The notes: generated by a model from the sequence alone, not told the origin. Shown: positions 1 through 10,149, numbered from the stretch's first letter. The stretch: DNA of 64,000 nt from Thalassobius sp. Cn5-15 (GCF_022347685.1 NZ_JAKRGF010000005.1:186001-250000); one strand, 5' to 3'. Translations and numbers: made by a program.

Positions 1-1313
1 TCGACGATGAACAACTCAGTGCCTTCGCGGTTGGTGGCGGAACAATCGGTCAGTTTGCCCGGCAGGCGCAGGCGTTTGGTGGCTGATTTCCGCTGTGTCT
101 CTTTCTCTTGACGGCGGCGCAGGCGCTCTTCGGCCCGCAGGACAAGGAAATCAAGGATCGCGCCCGCGGATTTGGTATCCGCCGCCAGCCAGTTGTCGAA
201 GTGGTCGCGCACGGCGTTTTCGACCAGACGCTGCGCCTCGACGGTGGCCAGCCGGTCCTTGGTCTGGCCGACAAACTCCGGCTCGCTGATGAAACAGCTG
301 ACCAGTGCACAGCCGCCAGTGATCAGGTCATCGCGGGTGATCGACGCGGCCTTCTTGTTGTTGACCAACTCGCCATAGGCTTTGATACCTTTCAGCACGG
401 CGGCCCAGAAACCGGCCACATGCGTGCCGCCTTCGGGCGTGGGGACAGTGTTACAGTAGGACTGGATGAAGCCGTCGCGCGACGGCGTCCAGTTGATCGC
501 CCATTCCACCTTGCCCGGCACATTGAAGCGTTCCTGAAAATCCACGGTGCCTGCGAATGGCTGATCCGCGTAGGTGGAGGCAGAGGCCATCGTTTCCTTC
601 AGATAATCCGCCAAACCGCCGGGGAAGTGGAATGTCGCCTCTTTCGGGGTTTCGCCATCATCTATGTGGGTTTTCCAACGGATTTCGACGCCGGAGAACA
701 GATAAGCCTTAGAGCGGATGGATTTGAACAGGCGGGCCGGTTTGAATCGGTGCTTGCCAAAGATCTGTTCATCCGCATGGAAGGTCACGGTGGTGCCGCG
801 CCGATTGGGGGCTGCACCGACTTTCTCCACCCCGCCCAGCGGGATTCCACGGGAAAAGCGTTGTTCGAACAGTTCCTTGTTGCGCGCAACCTGCACCACC
901 ATCGAATCCGACAGCGCGTTCACGACCGACGCACCAACCCCATGCAGACCGCCGGAGGTCTGATAGGCCTTGCCTGAAAACTTGCCGCCCGCGTGCAGGG
1001 TACACAGGATGACTTCCAGTGCGGATTTGCCCGGAAATTTGGGGTGGGGATCAATCGGAATGCCGCGCCCGTTGTCGCGCACGGTCAGCGAATAATCTGC
1101 GTTCAGTTCCACCTCGATCCGGTTGGCGTGGCCTGCCACCGCTTCGTCCATCGAGTTGTCGAGGATTTCCGCAACCATATGGTGCAGCGCGCGTTCATCG
1201 GTGCCGCCGATATACATGCCGGGGCGCTTGCGCACTGGCTCGAGGCCTTCCAACACTTCAATGGAGGAGGCATCATAGGTCTCTGGCTGTAGGCCATCAA
1301 TGAGATCGGTCAT
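1..1313 (-). CDS. parE: DNA topoisomerase IV subunit B (3' end outside window)
   Basis: Subunit B of topoisomerase IV supplies the ATPase that drives decatenation of daughter chromosomes. About 437 N-terminal residues are present of a usual length near 650; the C-terminal TOPRIM part lies beyond the left edge. Visible motifs are LEGLEPVRKRPGMYIG near residue 20, the GHKL ATP-binding EILDNSMDEAV, and GGLHGVGASVVNALS of the ATP lid. The GGTDERALHHMVAEILDN stretch is closer to alphaproteobacterial ParE than GyrB, which normally has a GDTDDGSGLHHM-like segment. The start is the ATG at 1313-1311. GyrB is the only serious alternative. Confidence 0.9.
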   Translation of the reverse strand, partial: MTDLIDGLQPETYDASSIEVLEGLEPVRKRPGMYIGGTDERALHHMVAEILDNSMDEAVAGHANRIEVELNADYSLTVRDNGRGIPIDPHPKFPGKSALEVILCTLHAGGKFSGKAYQTSGGLHGVGASVVNALSDSMVVQVARNKELFEQRFSRGIPLGGVEKVGAAPNRRGTTVTFHADEQIFGKHRFKPARLFKSIRSKAYLFSGVEIRWKTHIDDGETPKEATFHFPGGLADYLKETMASASTYADQPFAGTVDFQERFNVPGKVEWAINWTPSRDGFIQSYCNTVPTPEGGTHVAGFWAAVLKGIKAYGELVNNKKAASITRDDLITGGCALVSCFISEPEFVGQTKDRLATVEAQRLVENAVRDHFDNWLAADTKSAGAILDFLVLRAEERLRRRQEKETQRKSATKRLRLPGKLTDCSATNREGTELFIV

Positions 1314-1461
1314 CGGCTGCTCTTCTTGGTTCTGATTGGGGATGATCATAGGCAATGCCCGCGGCCACGAAAAGCCCATTCCGTGGGGCCGATGTCGCAT
1401 TTGGGTCAGATCCTGCAAAAGCGGTGCACCAAGCTACAGGTGAGTGGGAAGGAGGAAGGCG

Positions 1462-2115
1462 ATGGGTGATCGGGTGAAGGACCAACCGGACTGGCTGTAT
1501 CTGCTACGTGAATATTATGAAATGTACCGGTTTTTGCCGGCAGGCGGCAGCAGGGTGATCCGCAGCCATCAAAAACAGGTGCGGGAGGCGATCAACCGTC
1601 TAGTGAAAGCAAATCCGGTGCTGCGCGAAACAACGTCGGCTGAATTGCCAGTGACCGCACATTTGCGTCGTGCGCTGGATGAGGGGCGCACAGCGGCGCT
1701 GGCACCGGTGGCGCGGGCGTTGGATGCGGTGCGGGGCAGCTTGCATTGGGAATATGGCTATGATCGTGTGCCCAAGGGGCTGGCGCAGTCCTATGGCTAT
1801 GCGGAAATTGCTGGGCCCAACGGGCCGGTGCCGTCGTCCGAGGTGATCTTGGGGCTTGTGCTGTTTGCGCCGGGCTGCATCTATCCTGCCCATGCGCATA
1901 CGGGCATCACCGAAAGCTATATTTGCCTCTCTGGTTCGGTGTCCGAAAACGACTATGGGGTCTATGCGCCGGGATCGTCGATCTACAATCCGCCCGGGCA
2001 TGCCCATCGCATCACTGTATCGGATCTGGAACCGGCGCTTTTGGCCTATGCGTGGATTGGCGCGCCGGAGGTGTTGGCGGGCAACAAGATGGTGCTGGGC
2101 AGGCCCAAGGGCTGA
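1462..2115 (+). CDS. dddL: DMSP lyase, cupin type (DddL-like)
   Basis: This 217-residue single-cupin protein most resembles DddL, which cleaves dimethylsulfoniopropionate to dimethyl sulfide and acrylate. The N-terminal DWLYLLREYYEMYRF and SHQKQVREAINR segments are DddL-like. The predicted metal ligands are His144 and His146 (HAHTGITESY), Glu151 and His182 (NPPGHAHRI), with Tyr153 next to the site. I chose the ATG at 1462 because a strong AGGAGG lies at 1450-1455; an in-frame GTG at 1444 would place that site inside the gene. It stands alone: no dddA/C, acuI or DMSP transporter gene adjoins it, so acrylate handling must be encoded elsewhere. Substrate is inferred from family resemblance. Confidence 0.82.
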   Translation: MGDRVKDQPDWLYLLREYYEMYRFLPAGGSRVIRSHQKQVREAINRLVKANPVLRETTSAELPVTAHLRRALDEGRTAALAPVARALDAVRGSLHWEYGYDRVPKGLAQSYGYAEIAGPNGPVPSSEVILGLVLFAPGCIYPAHAHTGITESYICLSGSVSENDYGVYAPGSSIYNPPGHAHRITVSDLEPALLAYAWIGAPEVLAGNKMVLGRPKG

Positions 2116-2171
2116 AGGGGGGGCGGAACGCAGAGGCAGATGCGGTCTTTTTACGGTTTGTGTACCATTTA

Positions 2172-2185
2172 TTGACGTGCATCAA
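2172..2185. promoter_or_regulatory. Putative FNR/CRP-type box upstream of ppk2
   Basis: TTGAC-GTGC-ATCAA matches the anaerobox consensus TTGAT-N4-ATCAA at nine of ten fixed positions. It lies about 57 nt upstream of the ppk2 start codon. The match is visible; binding by FnrL or another CRP/FNR protein is inferred. Confidence 0.45.
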
Positions 2186-2241
2186 GGCAGCGTCGCGCGA
2201 CCAAGGATAAGCTCTTGGCGAACAAACCAAAGGAGACGCCA

Positions 2242-3207
2242 ATGACCGCACCTGCTGCGCCCAAACCTGCTGTAACTGCTGCCCCGGAACCCTCCGCCGC
2301 CTCCAATGGCTTTACCAACGGAACCACCTCGCCGCAGGCAGAGCCAACCAAAGCCCCGTCTGTAGAACAGGTGCGTCAGGCGTTTGAGTCGGGCGAATAC
2401 CCCTACAAGAAAAAGATGTCGCGTTCCGCCTATGAGGCACAGAAAGCGAAGCTGCAGGCCGAACTGCTGAAGGTACAGCACTGGGCACAGGAAACCGGTC
2501 AGAAGTTTGTGTTGCTGTTTGAAGGCCGTGACGCAGCCGGCAAGGGCGGCACTATCAAGCGGTTCACCGAACACTTGAATCCGCGTCAGGCCCGCGTGGT
2601 GGCGCTGAACAAACCCACCGACGAAGAGCGCGGTCAGTGGTATTTCCAGCGCTATATCAACCATCTGCCGACCGAAGGCGAAATGGTCCTCTATGACCGC
2701 AGCTGGTACAACCGCGCGGGTGTTGAGCGGGTGATGGGCTTCTGCGAGCCGGGCGAATATCTGGAGTTTATGCGCCAGACCCCCGATCTGGAGCAGATGC
2801 TGGTGCGCTCGGGCATCCGCCTCTATAAATACTGGTTCTCGGTTACACAGGAAGAGCAGCGCCGCCGCTTTAAATCGCGGGAGTCTGATCCGCTGAAACA
2901 GTGGAAGCTGTCGCCGATCGATAAGGCGTCGCTGGGCAAATGGGATGATTATACCGAAGCGAAAGAGGCGATGTTCTTCTACACGGACACCGCCGACGCA
3001 CCTTGGACGGTGATCAAATCCAACGACAAGAAGCGCGCGCGCCTGAACTGCATGCTGCACTTCCTCAACTCGCTGGATTATCCGGGTAAGGATCTGGACA
3101 TCGCCACCGCCCCTGATCCGCTGATTGCCTCGACTGCCAGCCATGTGATCCACCGTTCGGACCACATTCTCGGCACCGCGCTGCACCCCGATAGCCGCAA
3201 ACGCTAA
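2242..3207 (+). CDS. ppk2: Polyphosphate kinase 2
   Basis: PPK2-family kinase of 321 residues, transferring phosphate between polyphosphate and nucleotides. An Ala/Pro-rich N-terminal tail of about 45 residues precedes the catalytic domain. The P-loop is FEGRDAAGKGGTIKRF and the second signature is YDRSWYNRAGVERVMGF, followed by the lid KYWFSVTQEEQRRRF. Length and single-domain layout fit one-domain PPK2, but direction (ATP or GTP synthesis versus polyphosphate synthesis) cannot be read from sequence. The ATG at 2242 is preceded by AGGAG near 2231. The gene is monocistronic: a terminator follows at once and an FNR-like box lies upstream. Confidence 0.9.
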   Translation: MTAPAAPKPAVTAAPEPSAASNGFTNGTTSPQAEPTKAPSVEQVRQAFESGEYPYKKKMSRSAYEAQKAKLQAELLKVQHWAQETGQKFVLLFEGRDAAGKGGTIKRFTEHLNPRQARVVALNKPTDEERGQWYFQRYINHLPTEGEMVLYDRSWYNRAGVERVMGFCEPGEYLEFMRQTPDLEQMLVRSGIRLYKYWFSVTQEEQRRRFKSRESDPLKQWKLSPIDKASLGKWDDYTEAKEAMFFYTDTADAPWTVIKSNDKKRARLNCMLHFLNSLDYPGKDLDIATAPDPLIASTASHVIHRSDHILGTALHPDSRKR

Positions 3208-3230
3208 GCTGAGGTTTGGTAAAGGAAATG

Positions 3231-3259
3231 AAAGCGCGTCCCATCGGGGCGCGCTTTTT
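3231..3259 (+). terminator. Intrinsic terminator after ppk2
   Basis: AAAGCGCG pairs with CGCGCTTT across an 11-nt loop and runs into a T tract. It starts 24 nt after the ppk2 stop. Confidence 0.8.
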
Positions 3260-3631
3260 CAATTCAGTTGGAAATGGATGTGGTCATCATGTCGCGCGGC
3301 GGGGCAGCCTTGAAAGCGGATTTTGGGGTGAGAAATCCTGAAGCGGCTTTGAAGGTGAGGTTCGATGAATATCTTTCCGACCCGTGGATTGGTTGAAGCC
3401 CAGCAGAAAAGCAATCCGTCCAATGGGGCCCGCGCTGGTAGTACTGCTATGGCCAGTAGGAAGCCGATCATTGCTGTTGCGTAGTGCAGCGCGATAAATT
3501 GAGCGTCCGACCAATGCGCAGTCTGTAAAAATAGTTCAGTTATATGAGGCATCCAAACTTGTAGAGTTTTGTTTCTCTATTGCTATTGGGTGTTGTGGAT
3601 AAATTAGCCGGTGGCACGGGTGACAAAAGAA
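3260..3631. other. Non-coding stretch between ppk2 and the sensor kinase
   Basis: I see no convincing gene here. A minus-strand frame (3552-3259) could encode 97 residues with one hydrophobic segment, but it lacks a ribosome-binding site and its tail overlaps the ppk2 terminator. No RNA gene or repeat is recognised. Confidence 0.5.
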
Positions 3632-3655
3632 AACGCGCCCGACTGGGGCGCGTTT
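3632..3655 (-). terminator. Intrinsic terminator after the hybrid sensor kinase
   Basis: AAACGCGCCC and GGGCGCGTTT form the stem. On the minus strand it is followed by TTTTCTTTT, as expected downstream of the kinase gene. Confidence 0.8.
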
Positions 3656-3681
3656 AGGGATTTGTGGAATGTGGCGCAGAC

Positions 3682-6264
3682 TCACACCGCCACCTTTTCC
3701 TCCAGTAAACCGGCCAGACGTTTTACATCCAGCGGCTTCGGCAGGACGGCGGTGGCGCCGACGTCTTCGAACCGTTTGATATCATCGCCCACAACCGCAG
3801 CAGTCAGGCCGACGACGGGGATATTGAAGCCTTCATCCTTCATCGCCTGCACCAGTTCATCACCCGACATTTCCGGCATGAACAGGTCAGTGATCAGCAG
3901 ATCCGGTGGGTTCTCCCGCACCTTTTCCAGCGCTTTGCGGCCGTTTTCGGCGTGTTCGATACTGCCAAAGATCCGGTCCAGCTGTTTGGACGTCACCTGT
4001 GCGACCAGCGCGTTGTCTTCGGCCAGGACCACGCGCAACTCGCTCAGCTTTTTGCTCTCAACGGGGCCGCCTTTGGGTTTATGGGCCTGAATGTCCTGCT
4101 GGCTGGCGGGTTTGTCGGCCAGATCCAGACGGTAGCCTGCGCCGCCTTCGGGTGCCTCGAAATATTGCAGCGCGCCACCCAGCAACTCAATCGCCTGTTT
4201 CGCGATATAGAGGCCGAGGCCCGACCCCTCTGCCTGATTGCGGGCATCGGCAGAGCCACGTTCAAAGGGTTGGAACAGACGTTCGATTTCGGACTGTGGA
4301 ATGCCGACGCCATCATCGGTGACCGACCAGAAGGCGGTGCCGCTGGTAGGGTTCGGCGGCAGACCAGTCATCGAGGGCTGATAGCAGATGCGGATTTCGG
4401 TGCCTTCTGAGTGAATGATTGCGTTGCGCACCAAATTGCCGAGGATCTGTTTCAAACGGTTGCTGTCGCCCATCATCGGGCGGACTGAGTCCGGACCCAG
4501 ATCCAGAGAAATGCGGATCGACTTGCCCTTGGCCAGCATCTGATAGGTGTTGCGCACCCGTTCGGCCACATCTGCAGGCACGTAAGGTTTGATTGACAGC
4601 GGCTGGTTCTTTTCGGGGTTCACCGCCTGACGCATGTCATCCAGCACGCTCAGGAGTTGCGTTGACGCCTCACGCATCTGTGGCACCACATCCTGAGAGT
4701 TATGGCCATTCTCCAACTCGTCGATCAGCATCGACAGGACAGAGGCAGGGGTGCGGATTTCGTGGCTGACGATGGAAAACAGTTGTTTCTGTTTGTCCTG
4801 ACGCAGGGACAGTTCGTTCAGGGCATTGGTCAGGGCGCGTTCCTGTAGGTGCTCTTCGGTCACTTCGACCATCAGACCATAGACCACACGCTCGTTGCGC
4901 ACGGTGGTTTCGGCCCACAAGTGCAGGCGCATCACACGGTTGTCACCGCTGTCCAGCTGATCGGCCAGACGCAACAACAGGGTGATCGAGGCGTGGCTGT
5001 CACTTTCGATTGCGTGACGCAGCAGGTATTGTTCGTCCGCGCGGAAGCGGCTGATCAGATCGTCCAGCCCTGCCTCTGCAGGCAGGCCCACCAGACGTTG
5101 ACCGGCGGGGTCCAGTCGCATGGTGTCAGTGGGGACATTCACCGTAAAGAGGCCAACACCGGCGAAACCGCGCACTGTCGACAGACGACGGATCGAGGCA
5201 ACACGCTGTTCACGTTCATGGCGCCCGCGGCCACGCAGGGCAAGGATCAGCATGATCAGCACCATCATTCCCAACGCGTAGCTGCGTAACAGCGCCTCAA
5301 GCGGGGTGCTGAGAACCTTGTCGTTGAGATAATGACCGGTGAGGCCCGCAAAGACCGTGAGGCCCAGCAGGACCACGATTGGCGCCGCGCTGACGGGCAA
5401 TGCCAGCGCCAGCAGCGCGCCCATTGCCGCCGCATCCAGCGCCTCATAGCCGCCGAAACCCATGTTGTGCAGAACCACAAGACCCGGGAAAATCAGAATG
5501 AAGGGCAGCGACACCCGCAGCTCTTCACCCTTGGGGGTTTGTTGCATGGCGATCAGCATCATCGCGCAGACCGTGGCGGCACGTATATTGCGCATCATTG
5601 CAAATTCAAAAAACTGTGCGTCAAAGCCCAGCACGCTCAGCTCTGCAGGGCTGAGGGTCGACATGAACAGCGAAATGAGAGAGATCGCGCCATAGATGAC
5701 GACGAGGAAGGCCGCGAATGTGGCGCCTGCCACGAGCAGGTCTGCTTCAAACGGTTGCATCTGATGGGCTGTGCGCCGGTAAAGTGTACGCACGATCCAG
5801 CCGATAATGCCGCCCGCGATCAGGTTCACCATCAACAGGAAGAACACCAGCCGGAACGACACTTCAGGCACCATCAACCATGTCAGACCGTCGCCCACAG
5901 GCATCATGAAGGGCACGAAGAACAGTGCGATTTGTGCCGCAATCGGCACCCAAAGCATATTGCGCGGATAGATCAGAATACCGACTATGATGCAGAACAG
6001 CGAGATGGCAGGACTAAGCGCCACAGCAAAGCTATGGTCTGCCTTCACCGCACCACCGTAGGACAGGAACGCGGTCCAAACAAACGCGCCCAAGAGATAG
6101 AGCATCGTATTGCGCACCGGATTGCGGCGCAGCGCCTCTGTGATGTGCTGAATCCGCGATACTTCGAAGTCCCGGAACACAAACCCCTGATCTGTGCTGG
6201 ACTGATCTGCGGTCTTGTCGTCTTCGTCTACGACAAGGCGTCTCAGGGTATCATGACGTCGCAT
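3682..6264 (-). CDS. Membrane hybrid histidine kinase with receiver domain
   Basis: Inner-membrane sensor kinase of about 860 residues. The N-terminal half (about 55-345) contains many hydrophobic helices and resembles an integral membrane sensor such as a MASE-type domain. A PAS-like linker (about 365-475) leads to the HisKA box SHEIRTP with phosphoacceptor His501, then an HATPase_c domain with DDGVGIP and GSGLGLYIAKQ. A C-terminal receiver carries the phosphoacceptor Asp793 in LLITDLFMPEMSG and the conserved Lys in LPKPL. No response-regulator gene adjoins it, so the partner is elsewhere or phosphate flows through a separate phosphotransfer protein. An in-frame GTG just before the chosen ATG is equally possible. 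Stimulus unknown. Confidence 0.9.
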   Translation of the reverse strand: MRRHDTLRRLVVDEDDKTADQSSTDQGFVFRDFEVSRIQHITEALRRNPVRNTMLYLLGAFVWTAFLSYGGAVKADHSFAVALSPAISLFCIIVGILIYPRNMLWVPIAAQIALFFVPFMMPVGDGLTWLMVPEVSFRLVFFLLMVNLIAGGIIGWIVRTLYRRTAHQMQPFEADLLVAGATFAAFLVVIYGAISLISLFMSTLSPAELSVLGFDAQFFEFAMMRNIRAATVCAMMLIAMQQTPKGEELRVSLPFILIFPGLVVLHNMGFGGYEALDAAAMGALLALALPVSAAPIVVLLGLTVFAGLTGHYLNDKVLSTPLEALLRSYALGMMVLIMLILALRGRGRHEREQRVASIRRLSTVRGFAGVGLFTVNVPTDTMRLDPAGQRLVGLPAEAGLDDLISRFRADEQYLLRHAIESDSHASITLLLRLADQLDSGDNRVMRLHLWAETTVRNERVVYGLMVEVTEEHLQERALTNALNELSLRQDKQKQLFSIVSHEIRTPASVLSMLIDELENGHNSQDVVPQMREASTQLLSVLDDMRQAVNPEKNQPLSIKPYVPADVAERVRNTYQMLAKGKSIRISLDLGPDSVRPMMGDSNRLKQILGNLVRNAIIHSEGTEIRICYQPSMTGLPPNPTSGTAFWSVTDDGVGIPQSEIERLFQPFERGSADARNQAEGSGLGLYIAKQAIELLGGALQYFEAPEGGAGYRLDLADKPASQQDIQAHKPKGGPVESKKLSELRVVLAEDNALVAQVTSKQLDRIFGSIEHAENGRKALEKVRENPPDLLITDLFMPEMSGDELVQAMKDEGFNIPVVGLTAAVVGDDIKRFEDVGATAVLPKPLDVKRLAGLLEEKVAV

Positions 6265-6421
6265 CACTCTCGTCCACTTACCAAGGGTTGAACCATCGGG
6301 AATTCGGCCTCCCGTAACAAAATCTGGTAGGTCGTATCGGCTAAAACGACACTCCCTGCTATATATTCACGGACTTTTGGCCAAGAGTTAAAGCCCGATT
6401 TGGTAAAACCAATCCCAAAGT
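6265..6421. other. Intergenic region, likely divergent promoters
   Basis: This stretch lies between the sensor kinase start and the next rightward gene. It must hold the kinase promoter, but I could not pick a convincing -35/-10 pair or operator. Confidence 0.35.
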
Positions 6422-6634
6422 ATGTATCCCTTGGCCGAAAGAGATGGGGGTAGAATTGACACCGCGGCGGGAATTGGCATTTGGCTTCTGTTAGGGTTGG
6501 TGTTTGGCGCGGCAACTCTGCTTTCGCTTGTAGGGCAGAATGTGGCGGCGACTCACCCTGTTGTTGCAGCTTTGCGGCCACAAGCGCGGCGGCGAAAAGG
6601 GATTGTCAGAGGCTTGGGCGCGGTCTACGGCTAA
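6422..6634 (+). CDS. Possible small single-pass membrane protein
   Basis: A 70-residue frame contains one strongly hydrophobic segment (GIGIWLLLGLVFGAATLLSL, about residues 17-36) followed by an Arg-rich tail (PQARRRKG), a plausible membrane-anchored layout with cytoplasmic positive charge. Its stop is only 3 nt before the MATE start, so it could be the leader gene of that operon. There is no clear ribosome-binding site before the ATG, and the true start could be an internal codon. I do not recognise the family. It may simply be the MATE upstream region. Confidence 0.3.
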   Translation: MYPLAERDGGRIDTAAGIGIWLLLGLVFGAATLLSLVGQNVAATHPVVAALRPQARRRKGIVRGLGAVYG

Positions 6635-6637
6635 GAG

Positions 6638-8005
6638 ATGAAAACAGATCTGACCTTACGACAACACCTGCGCAACATTGCGACGCTGGGTCTGCCGCTG
6701 ATCGGCAGCCATGTGGCACAATTTTCCATCAATATGACCGATACGCTCATGCTGGGCTGGTACAACGTTGAAGTGTTGGCAGCGCAAGTGATTGCCAGCA
6801 CTGCGTTTTTTGTTCTGTTCATCCTTGGGGCCGGTTTTGCAGGTGCCGTGATGCCAATGGTGGCAGAGGCCGAAGCAGCAGGCGAAGATACGCAGGTTCG
6901 TCGGGTGACGCGGATGGCGATCTGGGCATCTGCTTTCTACTCGATTGCCGCACTGCCAGTGATGCTGTTTTCCGAACCAATCCTGCTGATGGCAGGGCAA
7001 ACACCAGAGGTGGCGCGTCTGTCGCAGGAGTATCTGGTGATCAACGGCTGGTCGATCCTGCCGGCGCTGCTGGTGATGGTGTTCAAATCCTACCTCTCGG
7101 CGCTGGAACGGGCCGGTATCGTGCTATGGGTCACGCTTGCGGCGGTGGCTATTAACGTGGTGGTCAACTATGCGCTGATATTTGGCAACTGGGGTTTACC
7201 TGAAATGGGCATTCAGGGCGCGGCGGTTGCGTCGCTGGTTGTGAATGTGGCCTCGATGGCGCTGCTCGCGGTTTATCTGCATGTCGTCACCGCAGAGCAT
7301 GAGATTTTCGCCCGCTTCTGGCGTGCTGACTGGGAGGCGTTTCGCGCCGTGACACGGTTGGGTTGGCCGATGGGGCTAACCAGCCTGGCAGAGGTGGGGT
7401 TGTTTGCTGCCGCTTCGCTGATGATGGGTTGGCTGGGCACATTGCCGCTGGCCGCACACGGTATTGCGCTGCAGATCACCGCGCTGACCTTTATGGTGCA
7501 CCTTGGCCTTAGCAACGCGGCAACAGTGCGGGCAGGTCGCGCAGTCGGGCGGCGGAATCTGGGTGATCTGCGCCTTGGTGCACATTTGATCACTGCGATT
7601 TCGGCAACTTTTGCGGCGCTGACACTGCTGGCGTTTTTGCTGTTTCCGGAACCGCTGATTGCGCTGTTCCTGTCGCCGGAGGATCCGCAACGGGATGCAG
7701 TGATCGCGCTGGGCGTGCCGCTCCTGGCGGCGGCCGGGCTGTTTCAATTTGCCGATGCTGCGCAGGCGATGGCGCTGGGCATGCTGCGCGGTGTGCAGGA
7801 CACGCGGGTGCCGATGATCATCGCGGCGATTTCTTACTGGGGGATCGGGGTGCCGGTCAGCTATGTGATGGGGTTCCATCTGGGCTGGGACGGCGTTGGC
7901 GTCTGGTCTGGTCTTGCCGTCGGGCTGGCATGCGCAGGCGTGCTGTTGATGGCGCGGTTCTGGGGGCCGGTGATGCGCAGCACAGACGCACGCATTGTCG
8001 GTTGA
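6638..8005 (+). CDS. MATE family multidrug/toxin efflux transporter
   Basis: Inner-membrane antiporter of 455 residues with about 12 predicted transmembrane segments in two related halves, typical of the NorM branch. The N-terminus LRNIATLGLPLIGSHVAQF and IDTLMLG-like NMTDTLMLGWY are family features, as is LPEMGIQGAAVASLV near the middle. Such proteins export cationic drugs or metabolites using a Na+ or H+ gradient; the substrate here is unknown. The ATG at 6638 fits the expected N-terminus, but the upstream Shine-Dalgarno is weak. Confidence 0.88.
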   Translation: MKTDLTLRQHLRNIATLGLPLIGSHVAQFSINMTDTLMLGWYNVEVLAAQVIASTAFFVLFILGAGFAGAVMPMVAEAEAAGEDTQVRRVTRMAIWASAFYSIAALPVMLFSEPILLMAGQTPEVARLSQEYLVINGWSILPALLVMVFKSYLSALERAGIVLWVTLAAVAINVVVNYALIFGNWGLPEMGIQGAAVASLVVNVASMALLAVYLHVVTAEHEIFARFWRADWEAFRAVTRLGWPMGLTSLAEVGLFAAASLMMGWLGTLPLAAHGIALQITALTFMVHLGLSNAATVRAGRAVGRRNLGDLRLGAHLITAISATFAALTLLAFLLFPEPLIALFLSPEDPQRDAVIALGVPLLAAAGLFQFADAAQAMALGMLRGVQDTRVPMIIAAISYWGIGVPVSYVMGFHLGWDGVGVWSGLAVGLACAGVLLMARFWGPVMRSTDARIVG

Positions 8006-8450
8006 GAGACGTTCTAAAGCAAATGAAAGGCGATGGCACTGGCGCCGATGATCGGTATGGGCCGTACTTTGCCCAGTTGATCGTTGGCCGCACCATGCGT
8101 CTGAAGAAAGGTATTGATGCGGTCACCCAACGGCCAGCAAGGCGCCGCGTCGCGCGCGCCTGTCGTCATGACCACGCCGTTAGCAGCGAACGCCGTGTGA
8201 TATGCCAGCTGCACCTCTGACCCGCTGGCCGCAACTGCCCGCCCGCGTTTCAACAAGGGATGATAGGCAGGATAATCTGTTCCAATAGCGCAGGATCTAA
8301 CAGTGCACAGATTTCGGCACCATCCCACCGCATGCGGAATGCAACCTAGGCCCGCTGTTGTCGCAGAGGCAAGAATGTGCGTTGGCACAGGCGGATCAAT
8401 TGCCTGCAGCCGCAGCGCTGGACGAGCAAAGAAGCCGCCAGCTGCGGCGC
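8006..8450. other. 445-bp region with one orphan minus-strand ORF
   Basis: The only sizeable frame is minus strand 8388-8014 (124 residues, starting MPTHILASATTAGLG). I recognise no family, see no ribosome-binding site, and it could be a decayed gene. No RNA gene or repeat is apparent. Confidence 0.35.
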
Positions 8451-8861
8451 TTACTTCCCCTTAGATTTCAGAAGCCTGTCCGCCTTCTTACGCACCAGAA
8501 CCGACCGCAGGTCGTGCATGGTCAGCAATAGCTGATCTGTCACCGCCTCCAGTTGCTCATCGCTGGCGCGCGACTGTGCCCAATGGGTGGTTAGGTTCAA
8601 ATGGTCCACCGTGCGCAGGATGTCGTCGATATCCCGCTCGGCCAACAGCGCGCGGCGATCATCCATCCAGTGGCGGATGGCGGTCATGTCGTCATCCGTC
8701 AGCTTGCGATCGCCATGGGATTTGATCTCGCCGTTCTTGATGTTGACGTTGGCGATCTGGTCCAGCTCAATCCGGCGCTGCCGGTTTTCGGTATCCACAC
8801 GGAACACAAAGGCGCCGTTTTCGCGCACCCGGAAGTAATATTCTGGCAGGTCAACGGACAT
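8451..8861 (-). CDS. Conserved hypothetical protein
   Basis: A 136-residue soluble, charged protein. Its N-terminal half reads like a small beta-rich domain (YYFRVRENGAFVFRVDTENRQR, split here as two segments), and the second half is helical and ends in a Lys/Arg-rich tail. No catalytic motif, signal peptide or membrane segment is visible. Codon use and a clear start region support a real gene, and I believe similar short proteins occur in Rhodobacteraceae, but I cannot name a function. It lies downstream of aspartate aminotransferase in the opposite sense of need: same strand, separated by about 70 nt and a possible hairpin. Confidence 0.65.
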   Translation of the reverse strand: MSVDLPEYYFRVRENGAFVFRVDTENRQRRIELDQIANVNIKNGEIKSHGDRKLTDDDMTAIRHWMDDRRALLAERDIDDILRTVDHLNLTTHWAQSRASDEQLEAVTDQLLLTMHDLRSVLVRKKADRLLKSKGK

Positions 8862-8897
8862 GAGATTGCTCTTTCAATGTTCCAAAAATACTTAAAT

Positions 8898-8926
8898 ATC
8901 CCCGCTCCACGGTATCGCAGAACGGG
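8898..8926 (-). terminator. Weak terminator after aspartate aminotransferase
   Basis: On the minus strand CCCCGTTC and GAGCGGGG can pair, followed by an AT-rich tail rather than a clean T run. It may act as a partial terminator before the hypothetical gene. Confidence 0.4.
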
Positions 8927-8934
8927 GAAGGGAC

Positions 8935-10140
<1,206 letters not shown>

Positions 10141-10149
10141 TTATCCTCA

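Noticed and set aside
1361-1400. Imperfect CCACG/CGTGG stem between parE and dddL
   Set aside because: No T run or clear role; parE is transcribed away from it.
3259-3552. Minus-strand 97-residue ORF with a hydrophobic stretch
   Set aside because: No ribosome-binding site, tail overlaps the ppk2 terminator and composition is not gene-like.
5332-6291. Long plus-strand frame opposite the sensor kinase
   Set aside because: Antisense shadow of the kinase coding sequence: His/Gln/Arg-rich translation with no motif, while the kinase frame has full domain structure.
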